Shown: positions 52,009 through 61,406, counted from the stretch's first letter. The stretch: 64,000 nt of DNA from Ferruginibacter sp. (GCA_014379625.1 JACMLJ010000087.1:53349-117348), one strand, 5' to 3'. Made by a program: numbers and translations. The notes: generated by a model from the letters alone, not told the origin.

Positions 52009-52624
52009 GTCAAATTCAAAAATAAATTTTGTGAGCATTATGAGGATCTTTTATCAGGGCAGTATAACCGCATAGACCGCATTGTACTGAATGCCTATTA
52101 TCCCAAACTGCTGAGTGGTGGGGTTCGGGATTGGTGGCGCCTGCTTCATGGCAATGATTCAGGTTTAAATACCACGGCTTTGATGAATAGGGCAGGTGCG
52201 ATGAGCAGGCGGGTGCAGGCATACTGTAAAAAGAACAATACTCCGTTTGTGCATTATAATACAGGTGAACGCAAACATGAGGATGCAGAAAAGTTGTTGC
52301 CGAACGATGCTTCATATGAGGGTATTTTCGCCATATTCTGTTCAAGGACACCAGGCCTGTTGTGGGAAGTGCATGAATTTGGAAAAGGGAAGATAGCTAT
52401 ACAGCGTAAAAAGAAGCCAGGAGTACTTTCAAGACATGGTTGGAAAATTAGACGACGAGATGGCAGGGATTGCACCGACCAATACACGCATTGTGCCCCT
52501 GATGGAAAGTCCATTGTCATTGATGATATACCCAAAAGTGTTTGGTTGCAATGATTTGAAAGAAAAGGCGCAAAAGAAAGGTTGTAAAGATTTCAGCATC
52601 TATAACGCCCGGTACGACATGTAA
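52009..52624 (+). pseudogene. Decayed gene of an uncharacterised multi-copy family
   Basis: From about 52009 an open frame lacking a start codon (VKFKNKFCEHYEDLLSG) encodes DRIVLNAYYPKLLSGGVRDWW, LLHGNDSGLNTTALMNRAGA, RVQAYCKKNNTPFVHYNTGERKHEDAEKLL and WEVHEFGKGKIAIQRKKKPG. I know such segments from a family of roughly 400-residue proteins repeated in many genomes, but cannot name it. At about 52410 the match ends and a second frame gives QEYFQDMVGKLDDEMAG to IYNARYDM before a stop at 52622-52624, so the remnant is truncated or two genes are fused. The missing start and frame break indicate a dead gene. Confidence 0.55.
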
Positions 52625-52843
52625 AAGCTGAGGGAAAAATTTGTCGGAAAAATAAAAGAGAAACAGAAAAATAAGGCCACAATGTGTATTTTTAATTGGT
52701 CGGCAACTGTTCTCCCTCTGAACATACTGGGGTATAAATTCCCTGCTCTGCGTTTTTTTATCATAGCTAATTAGTTTTCAATTGGCAATTCCCTAAAATG
52801 GCCATGTATTCACCTGTGGCATTTATTTTGCTTCCGGATTGAT

Positions 52844-53308
52844 ATGTTTCCACCACCGCTGAAAATTAATTACATTACCGGCATTGTTTTGGTGTTGTTA
52901 CATTTGGGTTGCAACCAAACCAACGAAACTGCTAACTACACCCCGGAAAATAATGCTATACAGGCAATTGACACGATATATGCAAGTGACAGGGATACTG
53001 TCATTCTGCTTAATGATGGCGAAGCGTTCATAAAGGGACATATTAATACCAATAAAAAGCAGCCCAAATACACACTTCCCGTATGGAAGGGGCAAGCGGT
53101 AACCGCTTACGTAAAGCCATTAACTAAAAATGGTAATATTCGCATTAACCAGGTACAGAAGCCGGGCGGGGTATTTACCAGCCCTTTTGATGACAGCCTT
53201 AGCTATACCATTGAAACAAATGGTAATATCCTTTTCGTTATCGGCGAAAATTTAATGGCGGGTGATCCATATACCGGTGAATTTATTCTGCATATTACAG
53301 TGAAATAA
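52844..53308 (+). CDS. Conserved hypothetical lipoprotein
   Basis: A 154-residue protein with an N-terminal hydrophobic segment (about residues 9-20) and lipobox LHLGC with lipid Cys at residue 23. The rest is beta-rich with DTVILLNDGEAFIKGHINT, TLPVWKGQAVTAYVKPL and LSYTIETNGNILFVIGENLMAGDPYTG. No family is recognised. It is monocistronic and ends with the bidirectional terminator at 53509. Confidence 0.75.
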   Translation: MFPPPLKINYITGIVLVLLHLGCNQTNETANYTPENNAIQAIDTIYASDRDTVILLNDGEAFIKGHINTNKKQPKYTLPVWKGQAVTAYVKPLTKNGNIRINQVQKPGGVFTSPFDDSLSYTIETNGNILFVIGENLMAGDPYTGEFILHITVK

Positions 53309-53508
53309 TGGGTGGCAACAGGTTACCGTGTTTCTTACCTGTTCTTGGTTTACTTATAAAGGGCAGACAGGGTCAAAATAAGAAAAGGATAGAAGGCTTT
53401 TATGTGTGCGCATTATACAGTATCAATCTCAAGGCCGATAAATTCAAATTATAAAAAACCGCCACGGGAGAATTGGAAGGTTATTTAACCATCAACCTTT
53501 ATTTCAAG

Positions 53509-53541
53509 AAAAAATCTGCCTTTGTGTAAGGCAGATTTTTT
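53509..53541. terminator. Bidirectional intrinsic terminator
   Basis: AAAAAATCTGCCTT (53509-53522) pairs perfectly with AAGGCAGATTTTTT (53528-53541) around TGTGT. T-tracts on both strands let it serve the plus-strand lipoprotein gene and the minus-strand MarR cluster. Confidence 0.92.
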
Positions 53542-53555
53542 CAATTACCATTATA

Positions 53556-54203
53556 TTACTTCTTTAAAAGTTTAAATGCATGCGTCCATTGGTTATGCAG
53601 CAGTCCCGGAATGCACCAAAGCATCGATAAAGGTTCAATAGCCCTGGCAGCTTCCGCATGGCCCATATCTTCCGCTTCCCAACCAAACTTTGTCAATATG
53701 CCGGTAACGGTTTTTTTAGCGTCTTCGTTGTTACCACAAATAAACATGGTGGGTAAAATCTTATTGTATTCCGGTTTATACATCTGGGTGTTACCCACGC
53801 TGTTAAATGCTTTTACAATATAGGCATCCGGCAGCATGGCCTGGATTTTTTCCATGAGGGATTCATTAGTTGAAGTAAAAAATTGTAATACACCATTTAC
53901 CGGTGGTGTAGCTGCTATTGGGTTGGTAGCATCAATCACTGTTTTTAATTTAAAATTCTGTTTACCTGCAAGATTAATCGCTTCTTCTACCGATGTACCA
54001 CCAATTGCCAGCACTATTAATTCACCAAATAGTACAGTCTTTTCAAAATTACCTGCCTTGCCGCCGGGGTTTTCATTTTGCCAGGCTACTACCTCTGGCT
54101 TGGTAATATTGCGTGTGCCCAGCATCACTTCATCGCCTTCTTTTAAAAATGCAGTGGCAAGTACCCTGCCCACTATACCACTGCCAATAATTCCTATTTT
54201 CAT
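53556..54203 (-). CDS. NADPH-dependent F420 reductase-like oxidoreductase
   Basis: A 215-residue Rossmann protein: KIGIIGSGIVGRVLATAFLKEG at the N-terminus (GxGxxG) and VIDATNPIAATPPV, with AFNSVGNTQM near the middle, place it in the F420-oxidoreductase/6-phosphogluconate-dehydrogenase-like family. In Bacteroidota such proteins use NADP with unknown partners, since F420 is not expected. GGAGG 7 bp before ATG 54203 is one of the few clear Shine-Dalgarno sites here. It is the third gene of the MarR cluster; an AT-rich palindrome precedes it. Confidence 0.9.
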   Translation of the reverse strand: MKIGIIGSGIVGRVLATAFLKEGDEVMLGTRNITKPEVVAWQNENPGGKAGNFEKTVLFGELIVLAIGGTSVEEAINLAGKQNFKLKTVIDATNPIAATPPVNGVLQFFTSTNESLMEKIQAMLPDAYIVKAFNSVGNTQMYKPEYNKILPTMFICGNNEDAKKTVTGILTKFGWEAEDMGHAEAARAIEPLSMLWCIPGLLHNQWTHAFKLLKK

Positions 54204-54230
54204 ATTATGTCCTCCAATTTCCCTAAAAGG

Positions 54231-54249
54231 ATTTATTTGATTAATAAAT
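54231..54249 (-). promoter_or_regulatory. AT-rich palindrome, possible third MarR site
   Basis: ATTTATT-TGATT-AATAAAT is a perfect 7-bp inverted repeat 28-46 bp before the reductase ATG at 54203, the same distance as the two stronger MarR-type palindromes have from their genes. It shares TTTATTTG with them but lacks the central TATATRCAA. Confidence 0.35.
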
Positions 54250-54353
54250 TATTTTTAATGATCCTGTTGCAAAGGGTTGCGCGTCTTTGATTATCCGAAA
54301 TAATTTAAAGACCCGCCGATGCCGGCAACCCTTTATTTACGACACCATTTTGA

Positions 54354-55247
54354 TCAGTTAGATGAATTAAACGCGATGGCAAATTCTTTTGCAAATTCTT
54401 CCAGTTTAATTGAACTTAATGTCGGATGGTTTACCCAGTAATCCTCCTGCATTTTTCCCTCCCGGATCGCTTTACCCATGGTGGTGAAACCTTCTGCAAA
54501 GGTTTCTGCAAGGCCGGTTTGTTTCATTCCTTCCAAAGATTCTTCGTCTGAAAATACTACCCACGGAACCGCTGTTGTATTAGCTGCGGCACTTAATATT
54601 TGGGCAATTTCATCAGTAGCCCTTTCATCTCCGGCAATATATCTTTTGCTATGCCCCGTAAAATTTAAAGCAAGCAGTTCTTCCGCTGCAACGGCAGCAA
54701 TATCATTCGTATGCACCAGGGCTAATTTTTCACCTGTTCCACCAAAATTTGCACCCATTATGTTCATTTGCTTCATCAAAGGGATCATGCCAAACAGGTT
54801 GTACATGAAATATGACGGGCGTAGGATTTTTACATTCACTTCTTTAAGCTGGAAAAGCAATGCTTCAAAATCCGCCAGTCCGTCTACGGGCCCTGCGCCA
54901 TTACCCATATGGGCCCCCACGCTGCTAAGCGCCACTACATGCTTAATGTTATTGGAAGTAATGGCGGCGATATAATTCCTCGCTACCGTGTTCTGGTAGT
55001 GCCGCCAGTTTTCTACGGAATAGTTGGGGGGTATCATAAGGTAAACCGCATCAGCACCCGAAAATGCGGCATTCAAAAATGATCCGTCTTCAACAGATCC
55101 GATGGCTGATTTTGCGCCTTTATCTGCCAGTGGTTGCAGTTTTTCTGCTGCACGGCCTATAACCGTTACTTCATGGCCCGCAGTTAATACTGTTTCGGCT
55201 AATGGCCTGGAAATATGTCCGGCCCCGCCCGTGATTACGTACTTCAT
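54354..55247 (-). CDS. NmrA-like NAD(P)-binding protein
   Basis: A 297-residue atypical SDR: KYVITGGAGHISRPLAETVL (GxxGxxG) and the strand-4 region DAVYLMIPPNYS, HVVALSSVGAHMG and ILRPSYFMYNL match the NmrA/HSCARG group. It binds NADP(H) and may act as redox sensor or reductase. It lies between the MarR gene and the F420-reductase-like gene, with a 17/19-identical palindrome before its ATG. Confidence 0.9.
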   Translation of the reverse strand: MKYVITGGAGHISRPLAETVLTAGHEVTVIGRAAEKLQPLADKGAKSAIGSVEDGSFLNAAFSGADAVYLMIPPNYSVENWRHYQNTVARNYIAAITSNNIKHVVALSSVGAHMGNGAGPVDGLADFEALLFQLKEVNVKILRPSYFMYNLFGMIPLMKQMNIMGANFGGTGEKLALVHTNDIAAVAAEELLALNFTGHSKRYIAGDERATDEIAQILSAAANTTAVPWVVFSDEESLEGMKQTGLAETFAEGFTTMGKAIREGKMQEDYWVNHPTLSSIKLEEFAKEFAIAFNSSN

Positions 55248-55272
55248 AATGTTGATTTTTTTGCGTTTTTAA

Positions 55273-55291
55273 TATTTGTATATACAATTAA
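55273..55291 (-). promoter_or_regulatory. MarR-type operator A (before the NmrA-like gene)
   Basis: TATTTGTATATACAATTAA matches operator B at 17 of 19 positions and centres on the palindrome TTGTATATACAA (55276-55287). It lies 26-44 bp upstream of ATG 55247. Confidence 0.65.
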
Positions 55292-55306
55292 GTTGGTAAA
55301 TTTTTT

Positions 55307-55735
55307 TTAGACCGTCAATTTATCCGTAAGCCGATTCATATCCTGTACCATCCTGATACTTTCATCTGATCCCAGTATCTGAACATAGTTTTGGTAAAAA
55401 TCGTTCAGGCATAACTTCATTTTCGGGTGAAGTTCCTTAGCTTTTGGTGTGGGGTAAATATTGGTAATTTTACCCGCTGTAACCCGGACAAGCAATTTTC
55501 TTTCCTCTAATTTTTCAATTAAACGGGAGATGGTGCTGGGACTCAGTTGCATTTCCTTTGCTACGACTCCCGGCTGCGCCCCTGGTTCTTCCAGTATCAT
55601 CATCAACAAATAGGCATGACTGGGGGTAAGTCCAATTTTTTTCCAGCTTTCTGCGGCAAGTTTTTCTACTTTACGGGCAAGGGCATTGGCTGAAAAATAA
55701 AGACATTTATTAAACCTGCTGTTGGATGACTTCAT
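55307..55735 (-). CDS. MarR family transcriptional regulator
   Basis: A 142-residue winged-helix regulator. The recognition region MQLSPSTISRLIEKLEERKLLVRVTAGKITNIYPTPKAKELHP (about 65-108) is typical of MarR proteins; helices before and after form the dimer. ATG 55735 is preferred because the upstream ATG (55774) lies inside operator B. The inducing ligand is unknown. It heads a set with the NmrA-like and F420-reductase-like genes, and operators before it and the next gene suggest autoregulation. Confidence 0.93.
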   Translation of the reverse strand: MKSSNSRFNKCLYFSANALARKVEKLAAESWKKIGLTPSHAYLLMMILEEPGAQPGVVAKEMQLSPSTISRLIEKLEERKLLVRVTAGKITNIYPTPKAKELHPKMKLCLNDFYQNYVQILGSDESIRMVQDMNRLTDKLTV

Positions 55736-55759
55736 TCGAAAGCCAAAGGTTGGGCTTTT

Positions 55760-55778
55760 TATTTGTATATGCAAATAA
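55760..55778 (-). promoter_or_regulatory. MarR-type operator B (before the marR gene)
   Basis: TATTTGTATATGCAAATAA sits within the larger inverted repeat TTTATTTG (55758-55765) / CAAATAAA (55772-55779). It lies 25-43 bp before ATG 55735 and matches operator A at 17 of 19 positions. Confidence 0.7.
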
Positions 55779-55779
55779 A

Positions 55780-56118
55780 AGTAAATTTATTTTTTTACAA
55801 ACCAGGGCGGGGCGATTAAAACTAAAGGGAGAGCCTGAATTTCAAATTTTCAAATTTGAAAATGACTCAATGCCAGGCCAGGTAAGACACTAATCAAAAA
55901 AGTGAAAACCTGTTGTAAGTTTTTATCGCCCTGGCACCTTAAATCCTCACTCAATGGCATTGATCTTCGGGTTTTCGAAAATCAGGAGTTATTCATTTTT
56001 TTAATACTTGCATAACCCATCCGGATAAAAACATTTTCTTTTTTAGAATAGCCGGTTTTAATGTGCTGGGTTGTAAAATTGCTGGCGGCTACAACGCTTA
56101 ATTTGTTATTTTTACAAT
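55780..56118. other. Intergenic region with structured-RNA candidate
   Basis: No ORF is supported. TTTTCAAATTTGAAAA (55847-55862) is a perfect palindrome. At 55871-55936 TGCCAGG and CCTGGCA close a 66-nt element in which AGGT...ACCT and CACT...AGTG nest. It precedes ruvB by about 180 bp; a structured RNA or leader is possible. Confidence 0.35.
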
Positions 56119-57150
56119 ATGGCAAATCCTAATTTAAGTACGGATGGAGAATCATTGAGCCCGGCAGAAAAAGAATTTGAAAATAATATCCGGCCAAGCG
56201 AGATGGCCGACTTTTCGGGTCAGCCCCAAACAATAGAAAATCTGCGAATTTTTATTAAAGCGGCTAAAATAAGGGGTGAAGCGCTGGATCATATTTTATT
56301 TCACGGTCCGCCAGGGTTGGGTAAAACCACTTTAAGCAGGATTGTTGCCAATGAACTAGGGGTCAAAATAAAGGAAACAAGCGGTCCCGTTATTGAAAAG
56401 CCCGGTGACCTTGCCGGTCTACTCACCAACCTCGAAACCAATGATGTTTTATTTATTGATGAAATCCATCGGCTGAGTAATGTAGTGGAGGAATACCTGT
56501 ATGCGGCGATGGAAGATTACCGGATTGATATAATGATTGACAGCGGCCCAAATGCAAGAAGTGTGCAAATCAATCTCGACCCTTTTACCCTGATTGGTGC
56601 TACCACCCGGAGTGGTTTATTGACCGCACCCCTGCTATCCAGGTTTGGTATTAAATCGAGGCTGGAGTATTATAGTGCGGCAACACTCCAGAAGATCATT
56701 CTTCGCTCGGCTGCGATACTAAACACTTCAATCACAACGGACGCTGCCGATGAAATAGCCCGCCGAAGTCGCGGTACGCCCCGGATTGCCAATTCATTAT
56801 TAAGAAGGGTAAGGGATTTTGCTCAGGTATTGAATGATGGCGCCATTGATATTGGTATTACCCAGCATTCTTTGAAAGCGTTGAATGTAGATGAGCATGG
56901 GCTCGACGAGATGGACAATCGTATCCTGAATGCTATTATCGATAAGTTTAAAGGCGGGCCGGTGGGCATTACCACTATCGCTACCGCGGTGGGTGAAGAA
57001 GCAGGTACCCTGGAAGAAGTGTACGAACCCTTTTTGATACAGGAAGGTTTTTTGCAAAGAACCGCCCGGGGAAGAGAAGCCACTGCAAAGGCTTATACGC
57101 ATTTGGGAAAAATTTATAACAGGGGCATTGACAATACTTTATTCAGCTGA
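56119..57150 (+). CDS. ruvB: Holliday junction branch-migration helicase RuvB
   Basis: A 343-residue AAA+ motor. Walker A GPPGLGKTT (about 62-70), Walker B FIDEIHRLS (about 115-123), the sensor-1 region IGATTRSGLLTAPLLSRFG and the C-terminal winged-helix region (GPVGITTIATAVGEEAGTLEEVYEPFL) are all present. RuvAB drives branch migration during recombinational repair. The N-terminus is slightly extended by acidic residues. ruvA and ruvC are not in the window, as is common outside Proteobacteria. Confidence 0.97.
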   Translation: MANPNLSTDGESLSPAEKEFENNIRPSEMADFSGQPQTIENLRIFIKAAKIRGEALDHILFHGPPGLGKTTLSRIVANELGVKIKETSGPVIEKPGDLAGLLTNLETNDVLFIDEIHRLSNVVEEYLYAAMEDYRIDIMIDSGPNARSVQINLDPFTLIGATTRSGLLTAPLLSRFGIKSRLEYYSAATLQKIILRSAAILNTSITTDAADEIARRSRGTPRIANSLLRRVRDFAQVLNDGAIDIGITQHSLKALNVDEHGLDEMDNRILNAIIDKFKGGPVGITTIATAVGEEAGTLEEVYEPFLIQEGFLQRTARGREATAKAYTHLGKIYNRGIDNTLFS

Positions 57151-57451
57151 ACCCGACAATTTAGCAATGAGCGGAACATTTAGCAGATTTACTTAGCATT
57201 AAGCAATAAATTCCTGACTTTACCAGGTAAATTCAAACCGGCGCTCTAAAATTGACTGCTTTCCTGCTATCTACTTTTCCATTAATATGGTGCAATAGCC
57301 TGCCATACTCTTTAATTTCCATACAAGATTAAAATGTAGAAAAATGATTTAATAATTATTTTTTTTACACCTGTAATGTAACTAAACATAATGCAACTTA
57401 TTATTGTATTATTGTACAATCAAACTAAAAAAACAATTTAAACCCAACAAC
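57151..57451. other. Intergenic region between ruvB and the LolA-like gene
   Basis: A+T-rich sequence with no supported ORF or RNA. Near its right end (57401-57420) TTATTGTA repeats and the palindrome TTGTACAA occur about 40 bp before the next ATG and might belong to the promoter. Confidence 0.35.
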
Positions 57452-58165
57452 ATGAAAAAGGTATTTTTACAATCATTGTTATTGATTACCATCTTATCGG
57501 CAGGTAATATTACCGTACAGGCTCAAACCGCAGATGAAGTAATTGACAAATACATTACTGCCATCGGCGGAAAAGAGAAATGGAAAAAAGTTAATTCCAT
57601 GAAAGTAGAGGGCCAGATAGAAGTACAGGGTTTGCAAATACCCTTTACCGTACAGGCAATAAACGGTAAGGGCACAAGGGTGGATGCAGAATTCCAGGGT
57701 AATAAAATTATTGAAATCGTAACCCCTTCGCAGGGATGGTCTCAAAACCCTTTGGCAGGAAAGGCAACCCTTCAACCCTTGAGCGCCGATGAATTAAAAG
57801 AAAAATTAGACGACCTGGATATACAGGATGCATTTATCGATTATAAAGAAAAGGGAAGCACGGTAGAATCATTGGGTAAAGATGAAGAAGACGGCAACGA
57901 ATATTTCAAGATAAAACTTACTACAAAAAATCAAAACGAGACCACCTACTATTTTGATTTGAAAACCAGCCTTATTTACAAAAAGGAATCCACCACCAAG
58001 CAACAGGGACAGGACATTAAAGTGACTGTAAAAAACTATGACTACCAGGATACTGATTTTGGTGTAAAAATGCCGTATAAAGTTGACCAGGGCGGTATGA
58101 TTATGGTAACCAAAAAAGTTATTACCAATAATGATGTGGACGAAAAACTATTTATTGCTAATTAA
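57452..58165 (+). CDS. LolA-like periplasmic protein
   Basis: A 237-residue exported protein with a signal peptide (about residues 1-25, ending VQAQ) when started at ATG 57452. It shows the unclosed-barrel pattern of outer-membrane lipoprotein-sorting proteins: DEVIDKYITAIGGKEKWKKVNSMKVEG is the usual opening of this Bacteroidota branch. It may carry lipids or lipoproteins, but it is not orthologous to the E. coli carrier on this evidence. It is followed, 196 bp on, by the BNR-repeat gene. Confidence 0.8.
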   Translation: MKKVFLQSLLLITILSAGNITVQAQTADEVIDKYITAIGGKEKWKKVNSMKVEGQIEVQGLQIPFTVQAINGKGTRVDAEFQGNKIIEIVTPSQGWSQNPLAGKATLQPLSADELKEKLDDLDIQDAFIDYKEKGSTVESLGKDEEDGNEYFKIKLTTKNQNETTYYFDLKTSLIYKKESTTKQQGQDIKVTVKNYDYQDTDFGVKMPYKVDQGGMIMVTKKVITNNDVDEKLFIAN

Positions 58166-58361
58166 GTAGCAATGGTCGCATCTGTTGTCATTCAGGATCG
58201 CCAAATTTTTAAAGATTGTATTTATTTTTGAGTTTCAACAAGGGATGGCATCTATTTCATTTATGATATAAATGGGGTAAAAATATTACCCATACCCTGC
58301 TGCCGGGTAAAAGGATTCTATAAGAACCAAACTACTTATTCATTCTTTGTAAAACAGTTGT

Positions 58362-61300
58362 ATGAGAAAAAATATCTTCATTGTGTTGATATGCTGCATC
58401 AGTAGCGGCAGTTTGTTATCGCAAACATCTATTAACTCGTCTCATTTTCAAACCCTTACTGCCAGGGCATTAGGCCCTTCTGTGATGAGCGGCCGCATTA
58501 CAGCAATTGAAGGAATCACTGTTAATGAACAACTCACCCTGTATGTAGGTACAGCAGGCGGTGGCATCTGGAAAAGCCAGAATGGCGGCATGTCATTTAC
58601 CCCGGTGTTTGATAAATATTGCCAGAGTATTGGCGCACTGGCCATTGAAAAAAACAACGCAAAAGTAGTATATGCAGGCAGCGGTGAAAGCAATATGAGA
58701 AACACGGTGTCAATTGGTGATGGCATCTATAAAACAACCGATGGTGGCGCCAACTGGCAGAAGATCGGGTTAGACAGTACGGAGCATATCAGTAAGATTT
58801 TACTTGATCCCAATGATATTAAAACAGTTTTTGTGGCAGTGCCCGGCCCATTGTGGCACAGTAGTCCGCACCGGGGGTTATACAAAACAGGCGATGGCGG
58901 CAAAACCTGGAAAAAGATATTATTTTTAAACAATGAAACGGGGTGTGCAGATATTGCCATTAACCCCGCTAATCCTAAAATAATGCTGGCCAGCTTTTGG
59001 CAGTTCCGGCGCAAGCCTTATTCCTTTTCATCAGGTGGTGCGGGCAGCGCTTTGTACAAAAGTACCGACGGTGGCGAAACCTGGAACAAAGTAACGCAGG
59101 GCCTCCCGACAGGCGATGTGGGCAGGATGGTAATTACGATCAATCCTTCTAAGCCGCAGGAAGTACTTGCAATAGTGGAAGCCAAAACACCCGGCCTGTA
59201 TATTTCAAAAGATGAAGGCAGCAGCTGGGAAAAATTAGCTGCTACTGAAAACATCACTGCAAGGCCGTTTTATTTCAGCACCCTGGTATTTGATCCAAAA
59301 GACGCTAAAAAAGTATACCGGCCGGCTTACGATTTTCAGTATTCCAAAGATGGCGGTTATTCATGGAGCAACACTGTGATTGGTGGTGTGGAACCTCATG
59401 CAGACCATCATGCGCTCTGGATAAACCCATCCAATACCGATATGTTGTACCTGGGCACGGATGGGGGCGTTTATCTTAGTATGAACAAAGGGGTGTCCTG
59501 GCAGTTTCTTAATAATTTGCCTGTTGGCCAGTTTTATCATGTAAGTACCGATCATGAAAAAATATACAATGTCTATGGCGGTCTGCAGGATAACGGAAGC
59601 TGGATGGCTCCTAACAGTTCTGCCGGAGGCTTGAGCAGCGCCGACTGGTACGATATTAATGGAGGTGATGGTTTTTGGGTGCAGCCAAGCCCCCTCAATT
59701 CTAAAATTGTATTTGCGGAATCGCAGGGTGGCAATGCCAACCGTGTTGATTTTAGCGTAGGCCTTTCAACATCCATTAAACCCCAAAAATTAGCGGGTGA
59801 AGATGATCATCGTTTTCATTGGAATACGCCGATTGTAACCGGTGCCTCCGCAAAAAAATCACCGGCCGGAAAACCGCTGTACAATTTGTATATGGCCAAT
59901 CAATATTTATACAGATCAAATGATGATGGCAGAAACTGGCAGCGCATTTCACCGGACCTTACCACAAATGATAAAAACAAACAAAAAACGGAAGAGAGCG
60001 GGGGCATTACAGGGGATAACACCAGCGCCGAAAACCATTGTACCATCTACACCCTCACACAACACCCTACCAATGAAAATACGATCTGGGTGGGTACGGA
60101 TGATGGTAACCTGCAGGTAACCAACGATGGTGGCAAAACATGGACCAACAAGGCTTCCGGCGCATGGCAGGCGGGCATACCAAAAAATGCATGGATAAGC
60201 TGCATCGAACTGTCGAAACTGGATCCTAAAAGAATGTATGTAACTTTTGATAATCATATGTATGGTGACCATGCCACCTATATTGCCATGAGCAATGATG
60301 CAGGTAATACCTGGAAAAGGATTACATCACCTGAATTTTCAGGTTTTGCACATGTCATAAGAGAAGATATCATCAACAAACAGCTTTTGTTTGCCGGAAC
60401 GGAGATGGGCCTCTTTATTTCAATTGATGGCGGTGCCAACTGGATGAGAAGCAAATATCAGAATATGCCCTGGTTCAACTTAGTAAGGGATATCCAGGTA
60501 CAACCGCAAACCGGTGATCTTGTAATAGCATCACATGGCAGGGGCATTTATATCGTGGATAATTTACAACCGCTGCGGGAGCTGGTAAAATCTGACGTAA
60601 ACCAGGATGTGATCTTGTACCCGGTTGATGATTTTGTTTATGATTTCAGTCCACAGGTACCGGCTACGGGCTACAATGTTTCTGGCTTTGTGGCCGAAGG
60701 TAAAGTTGCCTTACCTGCTATCAACTATTACCTGAAAGAGCGGAGCAATGCAGTAATAAAAATAGAAATATATGATGCAGCCAATAAAAAAATTAAAGAC
60801 ATCAACGGTACCACACTGAAGGGTCTAAATAAAGTGTACTGGCCGTTCAATATTAACCCGCCTAAAGTGGCGAAGGGCGGGTTTGTTGCGGGTTCTACGG
60901 TATTATTTTCAGGATTTATTGCACCGAGGGTACCGGTTGGAAAATACAAAGTGGTGCTGCTGGCAGGCGATAAAAAATATGAACAGGTAATCAACGTCAA
61001 GCCCAATGATGCTAAAAACTTCAGTGTTAAAAATATTGATAAGCTTTACCGGCAGGGGATGCGCCTGTACACCCTGCAGGAAAAGCTGGCGGCTTTGGTG
61101 GATACGCTTGACAATTCCATTGCTACGCTGGCCAGGCCTGGTAATCTATCAGCCGCCCGGCAGTCAACACTGCCTGCCCTTGACAGCATGCGAAAAGAAA
61201 TACTGGAACTGAACCGCAAAACGATTTTCTTTGATGAGTTTAAATACCGCCGCCGGCTGAGTGATGTATATGTGGAAGTTGCCACGGCGCTGGAACCTTT

Positions 61301-61406
61301 ATCAGCTACCAAAGAAGGTACTATTGATTTATTGGAGAAAGAGTTTGTAGCGTTCAGCAACCAGTTTTACAGTATCCTCAAAAAAAACGGGGCAGCCAGG
61401 CCATAA
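58362..61406 (+). CDS. BNR/sortilin-like beta-propeller protein, 1014 residues
   Basis: A full-length exported protein with a signal peptide (about residues 1-20). Many Asp-box blades (GGGIWKSQNGG, GDGIYKTTDGGANW, GLYKTGDGGKTW, ALYKSTDGGETW, GLYISKDEGSSW, VYLSMNKGVSW, LYRSNDDGRNW, LQVTNDGGKTW) suggest one or two ten-bladed propellers in residues about 30-740, followed by a beta-sandwich and a helical C-terminal tail with KRAL-type periodicity. Paralogous to the truncated gene at the left edge. It was probably formerly called a glycosyl hydrolase but no catalytic site can be assigned. Confidence 0.9.
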   Translation: MRKNIFIVLICCISSGSLLSQTSINSSHFQTLTARALGPSVMSGRITAIEGITVNEQLTLYVGTAGGGIWKSQNGGMSFTPVFDKYCQSIGALAIEKNNAKVVYAGSGESNMRNTVSIGDGIYKTTDGGANWQKIGLDSTEHISKILLDPNDIKTVFVAVPGPLWHSSPHRGLYKTGDGGKTWKKILFLNNETGCADIAINPANPKIMLASFWQFRRKPYSFSSGGAGSALYKSTDGGETWNKVTQGLPTGDVGRMVITINPSKPQEVLAIVEAKTPGLYISKDEGSSWEKLAATENITARPFYFSTLVFDPKDAKKVYRPAYDFQYSKDGGYSWSNTVIGGVEPHADHHALWINPSNTDMLYLGTDGGVYLSMNKGVSWQFLNNLPVGQFYHVSTDHEKIYNVYGGLQDNGSWMAPNSSAGGLSSADWYDINGGDGFWVQPSPLNSKIVFAESQGGNANRVDFSVGLSTSIKPQKLAGEDDHRFHWNTPIVTGASAKKSPAGKPLYNLYMANQYLYRSNDDGRNWQRISPDLTTNDKNKQKTEESGGITGDNTSAENHCTIYTLTQHPTNENTIWVGTDDGNLQVTNDGGKTWTNKASGAWQAGIPKNAWISCIELSKLDPKRMYVTFDNHMYGDHATYIAMSNDAGNTWKRITSPEFSGFAHVIREDIINKQLLFAGTEMGLFISIDGGANWMRSKYQNMPWFNLVRDIQVQPQTGDLVIASHGRGIYIVDNLQPLRELVKSDVNQDVILYPVDDFVYDFSPQVPATGYNVSGFVAEGKVALPAINYYLKERSNAVIKIEIYDAANKKIKDINGTTLKGLNKVYWPFNINPPKVAKGGFVAGSTVLFSGFIAPRVPVGKYKVVLLAGDKKYEQVINVKPNDAKNFSVKNIDKLYRQGMRLYTLQEKLAALVDTLDNSIATLARPGNLSAARQSTLPALDSMRKEILELNRKTIFFDEFKYRRRLSDVYVEVATALEPLSATKEGTIDLLEKEFVAFSNQFYSILKKNGAARP

